Below, one piece after another: positions 37,635 through 46,186 of a stretch of 64,000 nucleotides of DNA; positions within the stretch are counted from its first letter, which is position 1, and each line of letters opens with the position of its first letter. A program made the translations under genes and the position numbers. Source of the DNA: Bacillus sp. USDA818B3_A (GTDB lineage: Bacteria; Bacillota; Bacilli; Bacillales; Cytobacillaceae); the NCBI RefSeq assembly GCF_009928415.1, contig NZ_JAABNN010000003.1, forward strand, positions 92,145 through 156,144, read 5' to 3'. The notes under the pieces are model-generated. The model had not been told where the DNA came from and searched no databases. It saw nothing but the letters and a program-made list of their open reading frames with translations.

Positions 37635-38610
37635 AAAGTGATTGTTTAATCATTTCTTGTGCATCCTCTTGGAGCTTTTCATACGTAGCTTGTTCAGAAA
37701 GATTTGTTCTTGAAAGATTAGAAAAAGTTTTTTCTCCGAGATTTACCTGAATCGAAGCACGATAGAGGTAAGTGGCGTTCCCAATTAAATCAATGGTATA
37801 AGTTCCGTCTAATTTATGAACCACACATTGAACTTTACCGCCATTATTATAAACGTCAATAACCTTTTCATATTCGTTCAATTCAGTTAAACACGTAACC
37901 AGTGAAGAAGCAGACATTGCGGTACCACATGCATTTGTAAACCCTACTCCCCGTTCAAAGGTTCGAACGTAAATGGAGTCTTTCCCAAGCGGTTTTACAA
38001 AACTGACATTGACACCATCCGGAAATAGATGGTTGGGACCATTCACTTTTTCACTTAGTTGTTTCTGTAGGTTATTTTCTAGCTGTTCTGTCTCCACAAT
38101 GGAAATTAAATGCGGGTTAGGTACAGCCAGAGCCGTAAACCTTAACTCTTCTGAAAGCTCTTTAATTTTTTCATTGAAAAGTGTAGGCTTATTTAAATTT
38201 AACGGTAATGCCTTTAATTCAAACAAGACTGGGGAAATTTCAACTTGGTACGTGTGTACTTGGGGATAAATATCGTCTTGCTTGCTGACCTTTAAATTTG
38301 CTTTCATTGTTTCAATAACTGCTTCATCTAATCCCCTAAGCTCACAAATATATCTAGCTACGAGACGCAGGCCATTTCCGCACATGGATGCTTCCGAACC
38401 GTCCGAATTAAAGACTCTCATTCTTCCAGCTGCATGACTACTTTTCATAACAAACAAAATTCCGTCTGCTCCGAGCTCGGTGTCTCGATTACATAACAGC
38501 TTGGCAAGATTCGCTCGTTCTTCTTCAGTAAATACATAATCATTTGAAATCTCATCGATAAGCAGGAAGTCGTTTCCTGAACCATGACCTTTTATTAAAT
38601 CTATCTGCAC
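37633..38610 (-). CDS. dapF: Diaminopimelate epimerase
   Basis: 325 residues. The two catalytic Cys are in SMCGNGLR (about 76) and TNACGTAM (about 229). It converts LL- to meso-diaminopimelate for lysine and peptidoglycan. It is about 40 residues longer than the common ~285, with an extra C-terminal tail (from about FSNLSRTNLS) predicted helical. Start is a GTG at 38610 with GGGGGT upstream. Stands alone. Confidence 0.95.
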   Translation of the reverse strand: MQIDLIKGHGSGNDFLLIDEISNDYVFTEEERANLAKLLCNRDTELGADGILFVMKSSHAAGRMRVFNSDGSEASMCGNGLRLVARYICELRGLDEAVIETMKANLKVSKQDDIYPQVHTYQVEISPVLFELKALPLNLNKPTLFNEKIKELSEELRFTALAVPNPHLISIVETEQLENNLQKQLSEKVNGPNHLFPDGVNVSFVKPLGKDSIYVRTFERGVGFTNACGTAMSASSLVTCLTELNEYEKVIDVYNNGGKVQCVVHKLDGTYTIDLIGNATYLYRASIQVNLGEKTFSNLSRTNLSEQATYEKLQEDAQEMIKQSL

Positions 38611-38680
38611 GACGTTTACCCCCAGAATAGTATGTTTTATTCATCATATCAAACATTATTCTGTAAGGAAACTGTCATGT

Positions 38681-39466
38681 TTATCTCTCAATAAAGTATT
38701 CATTGATTAATAATGACATCCTAAGCAGCTTGTCCTCCTCTGATAAACCTTCTTTTATCGTAAGTACTGGTGTATTCGGTTCCGGAAAAAAACGGCTCCA
38801 TTCAATTGGCATCCAGCCCCTGCGGAGCCGTCCCACTTCTTTGTAACCATGATCATAAACCTGTTCATCCATAAATACAGGCGACCCTTCTACTCCACCG
38901 ATATATCCTCCTGTTTGGTCAAATAACTCTTTTTTTGTTTTTCTAAGAACGGTATTCTTTTTTGCAAAACGGCCTAAAAACTTTTTATTAGAATTATATA
39001 CTTCAATCGTTACTACTTTCTTGCCTTTTAGTTTATAGAAACCCAGTACCTGGTCTCTATGATCATATAAAACATACGTTCTGGAAGGCTTCAACCTGTC
39101 AAATCCAGTTCCGCGAAATTTCTTCATTTTCCCTGCCAAATGACCATTGGTAAAATAAAGGAATAAACAGGAGGACTGGGCACTCCTAAAAAGCAGTAAT
39201 AGATGGTTTGCTTTGAATAATGAATGTGAGTCATTTTCTAGTGTTTTCATATTTCGTGTGATTGATAAAGATTGTCTCAAGCGAAAAAGATAGACTTGAA
39301 AACTAATTAAGCTATACATGATAAATGGAATGGTTAATAGCATTATTTCTTTATGTTTTATGAACATTAGATTTCCGATAATAATCATAGTGGCAGGTAC
39401 TAGTGCAGCAATACTACCATTTAAGTTTAAATTAGCTGTATCCCGGTAATATTCATTTGTATTCAT
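38681..39466 (-). CDS. Hypothetical membrane protein, possibly tubby/LURP-like C-terminal domain
   Basis: 261 residues. Two N-terminal membrane helices (about 18-38 and 42-62), then a beta-rich soluble domain with repeated short strands (TYVLYDHRDQVLGFYKLKG, VTIEVYNSNKKFLGRF, GYIGGVEGSPVF). That strand pattern is reminiscent of tubby or LURP/scramblase-like barrels, but no diagnostic motif is present and I do not recognise the family. Ribosome site GGGG 10 bases before the ATG. Confidence 0.6.
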   Translation of the reverse strand: MNTNEYYRDTANLNLNGSIAALVPATMIIIGNLMFIKHKEIMLLTIPFIMYSLISFQVYLFRLRQSLSITRNMKTLENDSHSLFKANHLLLLFRSAQSSCLFLYFTNGHLAGKMKKFRGTGFDRLKPSRTYVLYDHRDQVLGFYKLKGKKVVTIEVYNSNKKFLGRFAKKNTVLRKTKKELFDQTGGYIGGVEGSPVFMDEQVYDHGYKEVGRLRRGWMPIEWSRFFPEPNTPVLTIKEGLSEEDKLLRMSLLINEYFIER

Positions 39467-39544
39467 TCAGATAACCCCTTATAAATTCCTCTACTAAAAG
39501 TTTATTTAAGTTTAAGAGAAAAATGATAGAAGTTTTCTACTTTA

Positions 39545-39580
39545 TATAAAAAAGAGAAAAGCCTTGCTAGACTCTTCTCT
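39545..39580 (-). terminator. Terminator of the patatin gene
   Basis: AGAGAA/TTCTCT stem followed by TTTTTATATAA on the minus strand. Confidence 0.6.
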
Positions 39581-40433
39581 AATCATTAATATATGAAAGA
39601 ATTTTTTTCAGTGAAGCCTTTGCATCCTGATATCCCTGAAAATACAATTCTTCTAGTCTTTGTGGATTTCTTTCCATCCTTCCGACTTTCAACGGGTCGG
39701 TTGGACGGATAATGAGTATGTTTCCTTCTTTTTCTTCTTTTTCTAAATAGTTGACGGTGTCATTATATTTCTGATATCTCATTCGTAACGACTGTTGTAA
39801 TCCCTTGTAATTCGGATATTTCCGGTTCACTAAGAAATGGAATTTTGAAGGTTTTTTCAAATAGCCCTTATTTCTGGTTAGGATGACAATATTTTTTTTA
39901 CATCCATCCTGTTGAGCTTTTTTAATTGGAATAGGATCACTGATCCCGCCATCTAATAATATTTTATCTTGGAATCGTATTTCCGGTGCAAGAAATGGCA
40001 ATGAACTTGAAGCCCTTAAAACGGTAAGCAAGTCTGAACCATAATCCTGTTTCTTAAAATAAACAGGCAGTCCTGTTACACAATCTGTTGTCCCAACGAC
40101 AAACTCTGAAGGACTATTATAAAAGACATCATAATGATAAGGAACATGCTGGTTAGGGATTTCATCAAAAATAAAATCCATGCCAAAAAACTGTCCATTT
40201 CTCAAATAGTTTTTCCAAGAGATATATCTAGGATCACTTGCATAATCTACGGTAACTAGTTTATTTCTGCCTTTTTGTTTAGATAAGTAGGAAGCGGCAT
40301 TACACGCACCCGCGGAAACACCAATTACATAAGGAAAAAAGAGTTCCTCTTCTAAGAAGCACTCGAGTATTCCAGCAGTATATACACCACGCATCCCGCC
40401 GCCTTCTAATACTAACCCTGTTTGGTCTAACAT
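39579..40433 (-). CDS. Patatin-like phospholipase
   Basis: 284 residues. Oxyanion-hole GGGMRG (about 11-16), nucleophile Ser in GVSAGAC (about 39-43) and catalytic Asp in DGGISDP (about 170), the complete patatin Ser-Asp dyad. The C-terminal 60 residues are basic, as in the YjjU-like group. It likely hydrolyses acyl esters of lipids in the cytosol or at the membrane face. No neighbour points to a specific substrate. Confidence 0.9.
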   Translation of the reverse strand: MLDQTGLVLEGGGMRGVYTAGILECFLEEELFFPYVIGVSAGACNAASYLSKQKGRNKLVTVDYASDPRYISWKNYLRNGQFFGMDFIFDEIPNQHVPYHYDVFYNSPSEFVVGTTDCVTGLPVYFKKQDYGSDLLTVLRASSSLPFLAPEIRFQDKILLDGGISDPIPIKKAQQDGCKKNIVILTRNKGYLKKPSKFHFLVNRKYPNYKGLQQSLRMRYQKYNDTVNYLEKEEKEGNILIIRPTDPLKVGRMERNPQRLEELYFQGYQDAKASLKKILSYIND

Positions 40434-40567
40434 ACTGCCTCACCCCAGTTAAAATTTGCATAAAATACATATGTAATATTATAGAATTAGTTTTATCTAG
40501 GCAACCGATACGATTTCAATCAACTTTTCTATAACTCATTGGGCTTATTTGTCCGTTCTACATGTCA

Positions 40568-40597
40568 AGAACCCGGCAAAGCTGCCGGGTTCTTTTT
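40568..40597. terminator. GC-rich hairpin at the 3' end of the DUF4870 gene
   Basis: Eleven-base stem AGAACCCGGCA/TGCCGGGTTCT. The T run is on the plus strand; on the minus strand, where it would end the DUF4870 gene, the tail is weak (TTGACATG). Confidence 0.6.
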
Positions 40598-40598
40598 C

Positions 40599-40922
40599 TT
40601 ATTTTATTAATCTAAAGATCCATGGGAATTGATATTCTTTTCCCTCATATGCTTTAACCGCCGCTATTATGGTAAAAATAAGTGCTGCAATGCCTACTAT
40701 CCACATAAGGAAAATCCCTATAATTACAATCGTCAATATACCTGAGACAATAAAATAGATCGTATACGAAATTAAAAAATTAAAATATTCTTTTCCATGG
40801 ACGTCAATGAAAGGTGACTCTTCCTTTTTTAATAACCAAATTATGAGTGGAGCTAAGATTGGAAAGGGCAAACTTAAGACATACAAACCTGCTGCTAATA
40901 GCTTCTCTTCACTCTTCACCAT
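40599..40922 (-). CDS. DUF4870 membrane protein (Tic20-like)
   Basis: 107 residues with three to four membrane spans. SPFIDVHGKEYFNFLISYTIYF (about 38-59) is the DUF4870 core, followed by a Gly/Ile-rich pair of spans and a short tail. Function unknown. GGGGG ribosome site upstream. Confidence 0.82.
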   Translation of the reverse strand: MVKSEEKLLAAGLYVLSLPFPILAPLIIWLLKKEESPFIDVHGKEYFNFLISYTIYFIVSGILTIVIIGIFLMWIVGIAALIFTIIAAVKAYEGKEYQFPWIFRLIK

Positions 40923-41102
40923 TTTTTATCCCCCATTAAATAAATTTTTTGTTATCGATAATATTTACGCTATATCTTTCTAAAGGTTTCTTCATTTTTC
41001 AAATAAACTTGAAATAAATTAGTAATAGCAGACTTTTACTTAAGACACCTATGTTGCTAAAATCGGTCAAATACCATAAACCTCATTAAGAAAGGTTTTA
41101 TT

Positions 41103-42230
41103 ATGAATAAAATACTTTTAAAAAATGCAAATGTGTATCCAGTTACCTCTGAACCATCAGCAAATACAGACATCTTAATCGAAAATGGCAGGATTAAGAA
41201 AATTGGTAAGAACTTAATAACTGATTTAGAAGTAAATATATTAGACTGTTGTGGGTTTTATTTATTTCCAGGGTTTATTGATGTTCATACCCACTTAGGT
41301 TTATACGATGAAGGAACTGGCTGGGCAGGGAATGATGCGAATGAAACAGTTGAGGCTCTCACACCTCACATTCGGGCAATTGATGGAGTTTATCCATTAG
41401 ATCCGGCCTTTAGCGATGCAGTGAAAAGCGGGATTACCACCGTTCATGTTATGCCGGGAAGTGCAAATGTAATCGGTGGAACTACTTCTGTGATTAAAAC
41501 AACTGGGAAAAACATTAAAAAGATGATTATTCAAGAAATTGCGGGGTTAAAGATCGCCTTAGGTGAAAATCCAAAAAGGATTCATAGCCATGGGAACAGT
41601 GAGTCCATTACAAGAATGGGGATCATGGGCATGCTTAGAGAAGCCTTTTACAAGGCCATCCATTCGGATAATCCAGAGGATCTCCGTGTGGCGCCGTTAG
41701 TTATGGCATTAAAAAGAGAAATTCCTGTCAGGATTCATGCCCATCGAGCGGATGATATCATTACTGCCGTGCGTCTTGCAGACGAATTCCAGCTTGATCT
41801 GCGGATTGAGCATTGTACTGAAGGGCATTTAATTGCGAATGAATTGGCAGGACTCAATTTAAAAGTATCAGTGGGACCAACACTTACTAGAAGATCTAAA
41901 GTAGAGTTAAAAAACAAAACCTGGAAGACCTATCAAGAATTGACGAATCATGGGTTGGAAGTGTCAATTATTACCGATCATCCCTATACACCGATTCAAT
42001 ACTTAAATATATGTGCGAGTCTCGCCGTCCGCGAAGGCCTGCAAGAACAAAAAGCGCTCGAAGGTATTACCATTCTGCCTGCAAGAAATCTAAGAATAGA
42101 CGATAAAACAGGAAGTATTGAGGAGGGCAAGGATGCTGACTTAGTCCTTTGGACGCACCACCCCTTCCATTATTTAGCCAAGCCGAAATGGACAATGATT
42201 GGGGGTGACATTATTTATTCGGAAGCATAG
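41103..42230 (+). CDS. Amidohydrolase-family protein
   Basis: 375 residues. Metal-dependent hydrolase fold: the HxH motif is in FIDVHTHLGL (about 59-66), further His in RIHAHRADD (about 205) and RIEHCTEG, and the late Asp in IITDHPYTP. This resembles imidazolonepropionase-like amidohydrolases, but the substrate cannot be told. There is no signal peptide, so it acts in the cytosol. Ribosome site AGAAAGG is modest. No operon partner. Confidence 0.85.
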   Translation: MNKILLKNANVYPVTSEPSANTDILIENGRIKKIGKNLITDLEVNILDCCGFYLFPGFIDVHTHLGLYDEGTGWAGNDANETVEALTPHIRAIDGVYPLDPAFSDAVKSGITTVHVMPGSANVIGGTTSVIKTTGKNIKKMIIQEIAGLKIALGENPKRIHSHGNSESITRMGIMGMLREAFYKAIHSDNPEDLRVAPLVMALKREIPVRIHAHRADDIITAVRLADEFQLDLRIEHCTEGHLIANELAGLNLKVSVGPTLTRRSKVELKNKTWKTYQELTNHGLEVSIITDHPYTPIQYLNICASLAVREGLQEQKALEGITILPARNLRIDDKTGSIEEGKDADLVLWTHHPFHYLAKPKWTMIGGDIIYSEA

Positions 42231-42310
42231 AATAGTGTAGAAAATTGGTAAAAAATATTATCGAAAAACCGCCAAAAACCTATTTCTTTTTTTCTTTTTT
42301 TCTTGTATTA

Positions 42311-42541
42311 TACTCTAAGCAAGTAGGATTTTTGGACCTAATTTCGATTTGGGGGTTTATAACCATATTAATTCGGTAACAAAAAAATGATATAGGGAAG
42401 GCAAATGGTGCGCCACCAGTTTTACTGGTTCTAGTGGGTTCGATTCCCACCCCGAAATTTTTTACGTAATTCTATAAAAAATTTCGAGGGTGGACCGCTT
42501 CTTTAGACATGGGATCGGAATGCCCTAATGGAGGGATTTTC
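42311..42541 (+). promoter_or_regulatory. Structured leader of unknown class before the GNAT gene
   Basis: A TATTAT/TATACT element at 42306-42314 is the only -10 seen (poor -35). Downstream are: AATTTCG (42340-42346) complementary to CGAAATT (42453-42459); hairpin ACCAG/CTGGT (42415-42429); a T-arm-like hairpin GTGGG-TTCGATT-CCCAC (42434-42450); and a long hairpin pairing 42447-42464 with 42475-42493 (18 bp, one bulged A). The long hairpin cannot coexist with the T-arm hairpin or the AATTTCG helix. I see no ORF in it. Confidence 0.5.
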
Positions 42542-43102
42542 ATGTTAAAAAAACGTGATCTTCATGAGAGCCAGACACTGTACGAACTGATGACGCATCC
42601 AGATGTCTTCCCTTTTGTGCGTCAAAAAGCAAACTCCTATGAAGAATTTTTATTTATGACCAAACAAACGATTGAAGCGGAAGAACGCGGAGAATTAATC
42701 TCACGTACGATCCTCGATGAATGGGGTTCACCTATTGGGACAATCAACTTATTTGACATAGCAGATCAAGCAGGTTTCTTGGGAACATGGCTTGGCAAGC
42801 CCTTTCATGGAAAGGGCTATAACAGTCCGGCTAAGGAAGCCTTTTTTAAGGAGCTTTTTTACGAGGCGGGGATTGAAACCATCTTTATGCGAATTCGTAA
42901 AATAAATATTCGCTCCATCAAAGCTGCCGAGAAGCTCCCATATGTTGTAAAAGCCAACGAAAATAGAGCGACTCTCTATGCACAGCTGAATGCCAATGAA
43001 GACGTATATGACTTATATGAAATTCCAAAAGACTTATATACCTTCCACTTATTGAGAAACGGAACTGAGACTCAGACAGATTCACATTTACTCGAAGCTT
43101 AA
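42542..43102 (+). CDS. GNAT-family N-acetyltransferase
   Basis: 186 residues, RimJ/RimL-like: LIQ-type N-terminal segment, acetyl-CoA site with GKPFHGKGYNSPAKEAFF (about 97-114; Q/R-x-x-G-x-G/A form) and NIRSIKAAEKL, the typical final helix. It acetylates an unknown amine or protein N-terminus. The ATG at 42542 follows GGAGGG by 6 bases; the frame is open from 42509. It sits behind the structured leader. Confidence 0.82.
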   Translation: MLKKRDLHESQTLYELMTHPDVFPFVRQKANSYEEFLFMTKQTIEAEERGELISRTILDEWGSPIGTINLFDIADQAGFLGTWLGKPFHGKGYNSPAKEAFFKELFYEAGIETIFMRIRKINIRSIKAAEKLPYVVKANENRATLYAQLNANEDVYDLYEIPKDLYTFHLLRNGTETQTDSHLLEA

Positions 43103-43103
43103 C

Positions 43104-43134
43104 AAGCAATCGGCCTTTAGCCGATTGCTTTTAA
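43104..43134 (+). terminator. Terminator of the GNAT gene
   Basis: AAGCAATCGG/CCGATTGCTT stem and TTAATTG tail immediately after the stop; also usable by the convergent SDR gene. Confidence 0.85.
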
Positions 43135-43138
43135 TTGT

Positions 43139-43921
43139 TTAAATTAACTTTGGTTTAAACGCCTTTCCTAAGACATCCGTTCCCCCTGTTACCGAAATGA
43201 TACTGCCTGTAATAAAATCGGATTTGTCCTCGGTTAAAAAACTAACTACACGCGCAATATCCTCACCCGTCCCCTGCCTGCCAGTGGTTAGGTTTTTTTC
43301 TTTTGCTGATATTGATTCTAAAATACTTTTCTCCTTCCACTCGCTGGTTATATCTCCAGGGCAGACCATATTTGCTGTAATACCATATTGAGCTTCTTCC
43401 ATCGCAATGGTTTTAGTCAGGGAAGCCAAACCTGTCTTTGCAGCGGCAAAAGCTGAACGATAGATCCAGCCCGGGGCCGTTTCAACCCTATCAAAGCCTA
43501 AGGTAATAATTCTGCCCCAGTTTTGTTTGCGCATTTCCGGGATGATTAATTTTGATAAATGAAACACCGCTGTTAAATTACCTTGAATTAAATAATTCCA
43601 TTCATCAAAGGTATAATCAGTCATTTTTTTTCGCTCATGTATGTATGGACCCGCATTATGAACTAAAACATCCACACTCGAATAAACTGAAAGCGACTCA
43701 TCAACAATTCGAATACAATCCTCTTTATTTGCCACATCTCCTTGAACAGCTATTGTATTCGTCCCGTAATGATCACTTATTTCCTTTGCTAAGAAAACAG
43801 CCTCTGACTCACTCTTTCGATAGTTGATCACAAGTTGATACCCATTTTCTGCAAGCAGTTGTGCCGTTTTTTTGCCGATGCCTGATGCTCCCCCTGTAAT
43901 CAAAGCCGTTTTCTTTTTCAC
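43139..43921 (-). CDS. SDR-family protein with altered catalytic residues (YtkK/FabG-like)
   Basis: 260 residues, Rossmann fold with cofactor motif TGGASGIGK (about 9-17) and NAG (89-91). The usual Tyr-x-x-x-Lys is replaced: K162 is present but the residue four before it is Phe158 (FAAAK), and the usual Ser about 13-15 residues earlier reads GF (ITLGFD). A Tyr at 154 is nearby. Either the chemistry is different or the protein is a binding relative. I recall this change in FabG-like YtkK proteins, so it may be a family trait. Confidence 0.8.
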   Translation of the reverse strand: MKKKTALITGGASGIGKKTAQLLAENGYQLVINYRKSESEAVFLAKEISDHYGTNTIAVQGDVANKEDCIRIVDESLSVYSSVDVLVHNAGPYIHERKKMTDYTFDEWNYLIQGNLTAVFHLSKLIIPEMRKQNWGRIITLGFDRVETAPGWIYRSAFAAAKTGLASLTKTIAMEEAQYGITANMVCPGDITSEWKEKSILESISAKEKNLTTGRQGTGEDIARVVSFLTEDKSDFITGSIISVTGGTDVLGKAFKPKLI

Positions 43922-44086
43922 TAATCATTACCTCTCTATACTAAGTTCTCTCTTTATATATATGTTAAAAAGAAATGATTATATATGCAAATTTTAACTT
44001 ATGCCGTCCCTAAGTCAGAAGTTTTAATAACGGATGGGCGGTTAATTGCATATGATGGGTTAACCAACAATAAAGGATGTGGCAGG

Positions 44087-44329
44087 ATGCAGACTGTAAT
44101 CAATATCTTCAGCCTGAAAATTAACAGTGTATCTAATAACGGGTCTGTCAACATCGGTGAAGCCCTTCATAATGCCCATACAGCAAATTCCAAATCCCAA
44201 GGTCAAAATTCATCTTATGGGGATTTTGCACCGCCTACAGCGGCGATGGAAAATGTCTTCATTGATCCAGACATTAATGATATGGGTGATATCGCAAATC
44301 CGTCAAACGTCTTTAGTAATTCGAAATAA
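44087..44329 (+). CDS. GerPA/GerPF-family spore germination protein (copy 1)
   Basis: 80 residues beginning MQTVINIFSLKINSVSNNGSVNIGEALHNAHTAN-like, the GerPA/PF signature (hydrophobic strands, Asn/Ser-rich, NxGEALHNAHTANSKSQG). GerP proteins are exported to the spore coat side and help germinants cross it. ATG at 44087 has AAAGGA about 9 bases upstream. The frame is open from 43985, but the added N-terminus is unlike the family. Confidence 0.8.
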   Translation: MQTVINIFSLKINSVSNNGSVNIGEALHNAHTANSKSQGQNSSYGDFAPPTAAMENVFIDPDINDMGDIANPSNVFSNSK

Positions 44330-44342
44330 AGGACTGAAAAAA

Positions 44343-44585
44343 ATGCCATTTCAAATAAACATATTCAATATAAAGACGAATTCCGTTGCTAACAATGCCA
44401 ATATTTCTTTGGGACCCTCCGTCCAAAATAGCCATACGGCCAACCAAAAGTGGATTGGATCAAATTTTGCCTTAGGAGATTTATCTCCTTCGAGTTCGTT
44501 CTCTCTTAATGGCTTTGGAGACACAGATATTAGTGACCAAGATCAAATTGCCAATCCTTCCTCACCAATTGCAAATCAATTTTAG
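44343..44585 (+). CDS. GerPA/GerPF-family spore germination protein (copy 2)
   Basis: 80 residues, paralog of the preceding protein: MPFQINIFNIKTNSVANNANISLGPSVQNSHTANQK. The two share NIF.(L)K(I/T)NSV and the NAHTAN/NSHTAN block and lie 13 bases apart, a tandem duplication. AAAGGA ribosome site 7 bases upstream. Confidence 0.82.
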   Translation: MPFQINIFNIKTNSVANNANISLGPSVQNSHTANQKWIGSNFALGDLSPSSSFSLNGFGDTDISDQDQIANPSSPIANQF

Positions 44586-44606
44586 ATTTAGAGAGGTTGA
44601 AGAATC

Positions 44607-45074
44607 ATGTTTCCTTGGAATATGTTACCTTTTTCAAAGGATATGAAAGAATCCTTACAAAAAATGAAACCTGATGAGATAAACAATTACGTTCAGGACC
44701 TTATTGGAAAAATGATGCCAAACATGGGTGATATGATGAATCGCCAGGATTTATTCAATGGCTTTCAAAAATCAGAGTCAAAGCACCAGTCAAATATTTT
44801 AAACTCTTCCACTTTCGAAACCCATGATTATGTATTTGTAAGAATTCCAATTCGTAACGAAGAATGGCTGAATCAACTTCGCTTATATTATACATCCAAT
44901 CAACTGATTATCGAACATATTCCTGACAGGGAAGATTCAAACACCATTACTCTCCCAGCTATTGTGAAAAGAAAAGGCGCTACTGCCAACTTCAAGGATG
45001 GCGTACTAGAAATTAAAATACCGAAGAATATTGATATGCAATACTCACAAATTGACGTAACAGAAATCCTGTAG
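44607..45074 (+). CDS. Hsp20-like spore protein (GerT-like)
   Basis: 155 residues. The N-terminal 65 residues are Met/Lys-rich; residues about 68-155 are a divergent alpha-crystallin-like beta domain (ETHDYVFVRIPI, QLIIEHIPD, GVLEIKIPKNID). GerT of B. cereus, a coat-associated germination protein, has this build and is the closest thing I recall. It lies directly after the two GerPA/PF-like genes and before a GerPC-like gene, so a spore role is likely. Compare the relative at 5319. Confidence 0.7.
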   Translation: MFPWNMLPFSKDMKESLQKMKPDEINNYVQDLIGKMMPNMGDMMNRQDLFNGFQKSESKHQSNILNSSTFETHDYVFVRIPIRNEEWLNQLRLYYTSNQLIIEHIPDREDSNTITLPAIVKRKGATANFKDGVLEIKIPKNIDMQYSQIDVTEIL

Positions 45075-45176
45075 CGTTAATTTTTTTTGCATGTTTTAGA
45101 TAAATTCAAATAAGATAAACTAAGAAACATTCCTATGATCGTTATGCCACATCCCAATTCTGAATAGAGGGTTTTT

Positions 45177-45557
45177 ATGAGATTCTTCTTTCACTTGTTC
45201 ACTTCAAAGAAAACTTTTAGGAAGAAAATATCGGAATTGGAAAATAAAATATCCTCTTTAGAATCCGCTATTAACGATGTCAAAATAGAAGTAAAATCAA
45301 TAAATGCCCCTGCTCCTGCACAGGAGAAAGAGATGATTCCATCTGTTCAAATTAATCACCTGCAGGTTGATCAAATTTTGATCGAGCGTTTAGACTATGC
45401 TAACAATCTCGGCCAATTAGGTATTAAGGAACTGACTGGCAGGTTAAATATCGGTTCGTCATATGAAGGAGATATTTCAAAACAAATTGATAAAATAGTG
45501 AAACAGAAACTCGGTAAGCAAGCAGCAGTAAATATTAAAGCAAAAAAGGAGGAATAA
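45177..45557 (+). CDS. Short GerPC-like spore germination protein
   Basis: 126 residues. An N-terminal basic segment and coiled coil (about 16-40, KKISELENKISSLESAINDVKIEV) are followed by a beta-rich tail with QINHLQVDQILIERLDYANNLGQLGIKELTGRLNIG, the repeat seen in GerPC. Typical GerPC is about 200 residues; the extra strands are missing, so this is a compact version or a different YtzH-like relative. Last gene of the germination group. Confidence 0.65.
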   Translation: MRFFFHLFTSKKTFRKKISELENKISSLESAINDVKIEVKSINAPAPAQEKEMIPSVQINHLQVDQILIERLDYANNLGQLGIKELTGRLNIGSSYEGDISKQIDKIVKQKLGKQAAVNIKAKKEE

Positions 45558-45569
45558 TTACATTTAAAA

Positions 45570-45602
45570 AACAAGAAGACAGCAAAGAAGCTGTCTTCTT
45601 GT
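45570..45602. terminator. Convergent terminator after the germination group
   Basis: Perfect 14-bp stem AACAAGAAGACAGC/GCTGTCTTCTTGTT with flanking A and T runs. Confidence 0.9.
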
Positions 45603-45614
45603 TAATTTAAGCCC

Positions 45615-46085
45615 CTATTGATTATGGTTTTCATGGTCATCCATATCCATGCCATCCATCGAGTGGCCCGATGTTGAATCTTCTTCCTTCTCACTAGGTG
45701 TTCCTACTGTAAATTCCTTTTTGGGCATATTATGCATGTCCCGGGCAGTTACATGGGAGATGACATAATAGGTCCCCTCTTGTTTAAATGTCTTTTCTAA
45801 CCGATAGATTCCATTTTCTGTGTGTTTAACAGAAATTTTCTCATGATGCTCATCTTTTGACCGCCAAACTTCAAAGGAAACATCCGCATCATCGACTTTT
45901 TCCTTCCCTTGGGTTACCTCTGCCTCGAAAGTAATTGGTTTATTAGGTTCACCTGGATTCGGATTCACAGTCAAATTCACTTCGACCATTTCCGGAATCT
46001 CTCCTGAATTCTCCTCCTGCTTGCTGCAAGAAACGGCTAAACTAAATAAAAGAAAAACAATCAACATAAGTCCTAGTTTTTTCAC
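45615..46085 (-). CDS. Lipoprotein with YtkA-like domain
   Basis: 156 residues. GTG start set by GGGGGAT upstream. Signal peptide with lipobox ending LAVSCS (Cys about 20), then a YtkA-like Ig/FixH-type domain (NPGEPNKPITFEAEVTQGKEKVDDADVSFEVW) and a His/Met/Asp-rich tail (GHSMDGMDMDDHENHNQ) that may bind copper. YtkA-like proteins often accompany copper or oxidase genes. The frame continues upstream of the GTG but has no ribosome site. Confidence 0.82.
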   Translation of the reverse strand: MKKLGLMLIVFLLFSLAVSCSKQEENSGEIPEMVEVNLTVNPNPGEPNKPITFEAEVTQGKEKVDDADVSFEVWRSKDEHHEKISVKHTENGIYRLEKTFKQEGTYYVISHVTARDMHNMPKKEFTVGTPSEKEEDSTSGHSMDGMDMDDHENHNQ

Positions 46086-46186
46086 GAAATAATCCCCCTT
46101 ACTTAAATACTCCACTTGCATTGTTACATATTTACCAATATTTTTGCAAAAAATAATGATTAATAAAGATAAGAAAGGAGAAACCA

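Noticed and set aside
42401..42460. A tRNA gene ending in a T-arm-like GTGGG-TTCGATT-CCCAC hairpin
   Set aside because: No D-arm consensus, no anticodon stem and no matching 7-bp acceptor stem of normal geometry; two spare bases lie between the hairpin and the CGAAATT strand. Kept only as a structured leader.
42487..42498. AGGGTGGACCGC as a T-box motif before the GNAT gene
   Set aside because: One base is missing compared with GGGTGGNACCGCG, there is no stem I with a specifier, and the segment is fully used in the 18-bp hairpin.
43985..44086. Extended N-terminus of the first GerPA/PF-like protein
   Set aside because: The extra 34 residues do not resemble the family and the AAAGGA site fits the ATG at 44087; the region could hold an unrelated peptide but nothing supports it.
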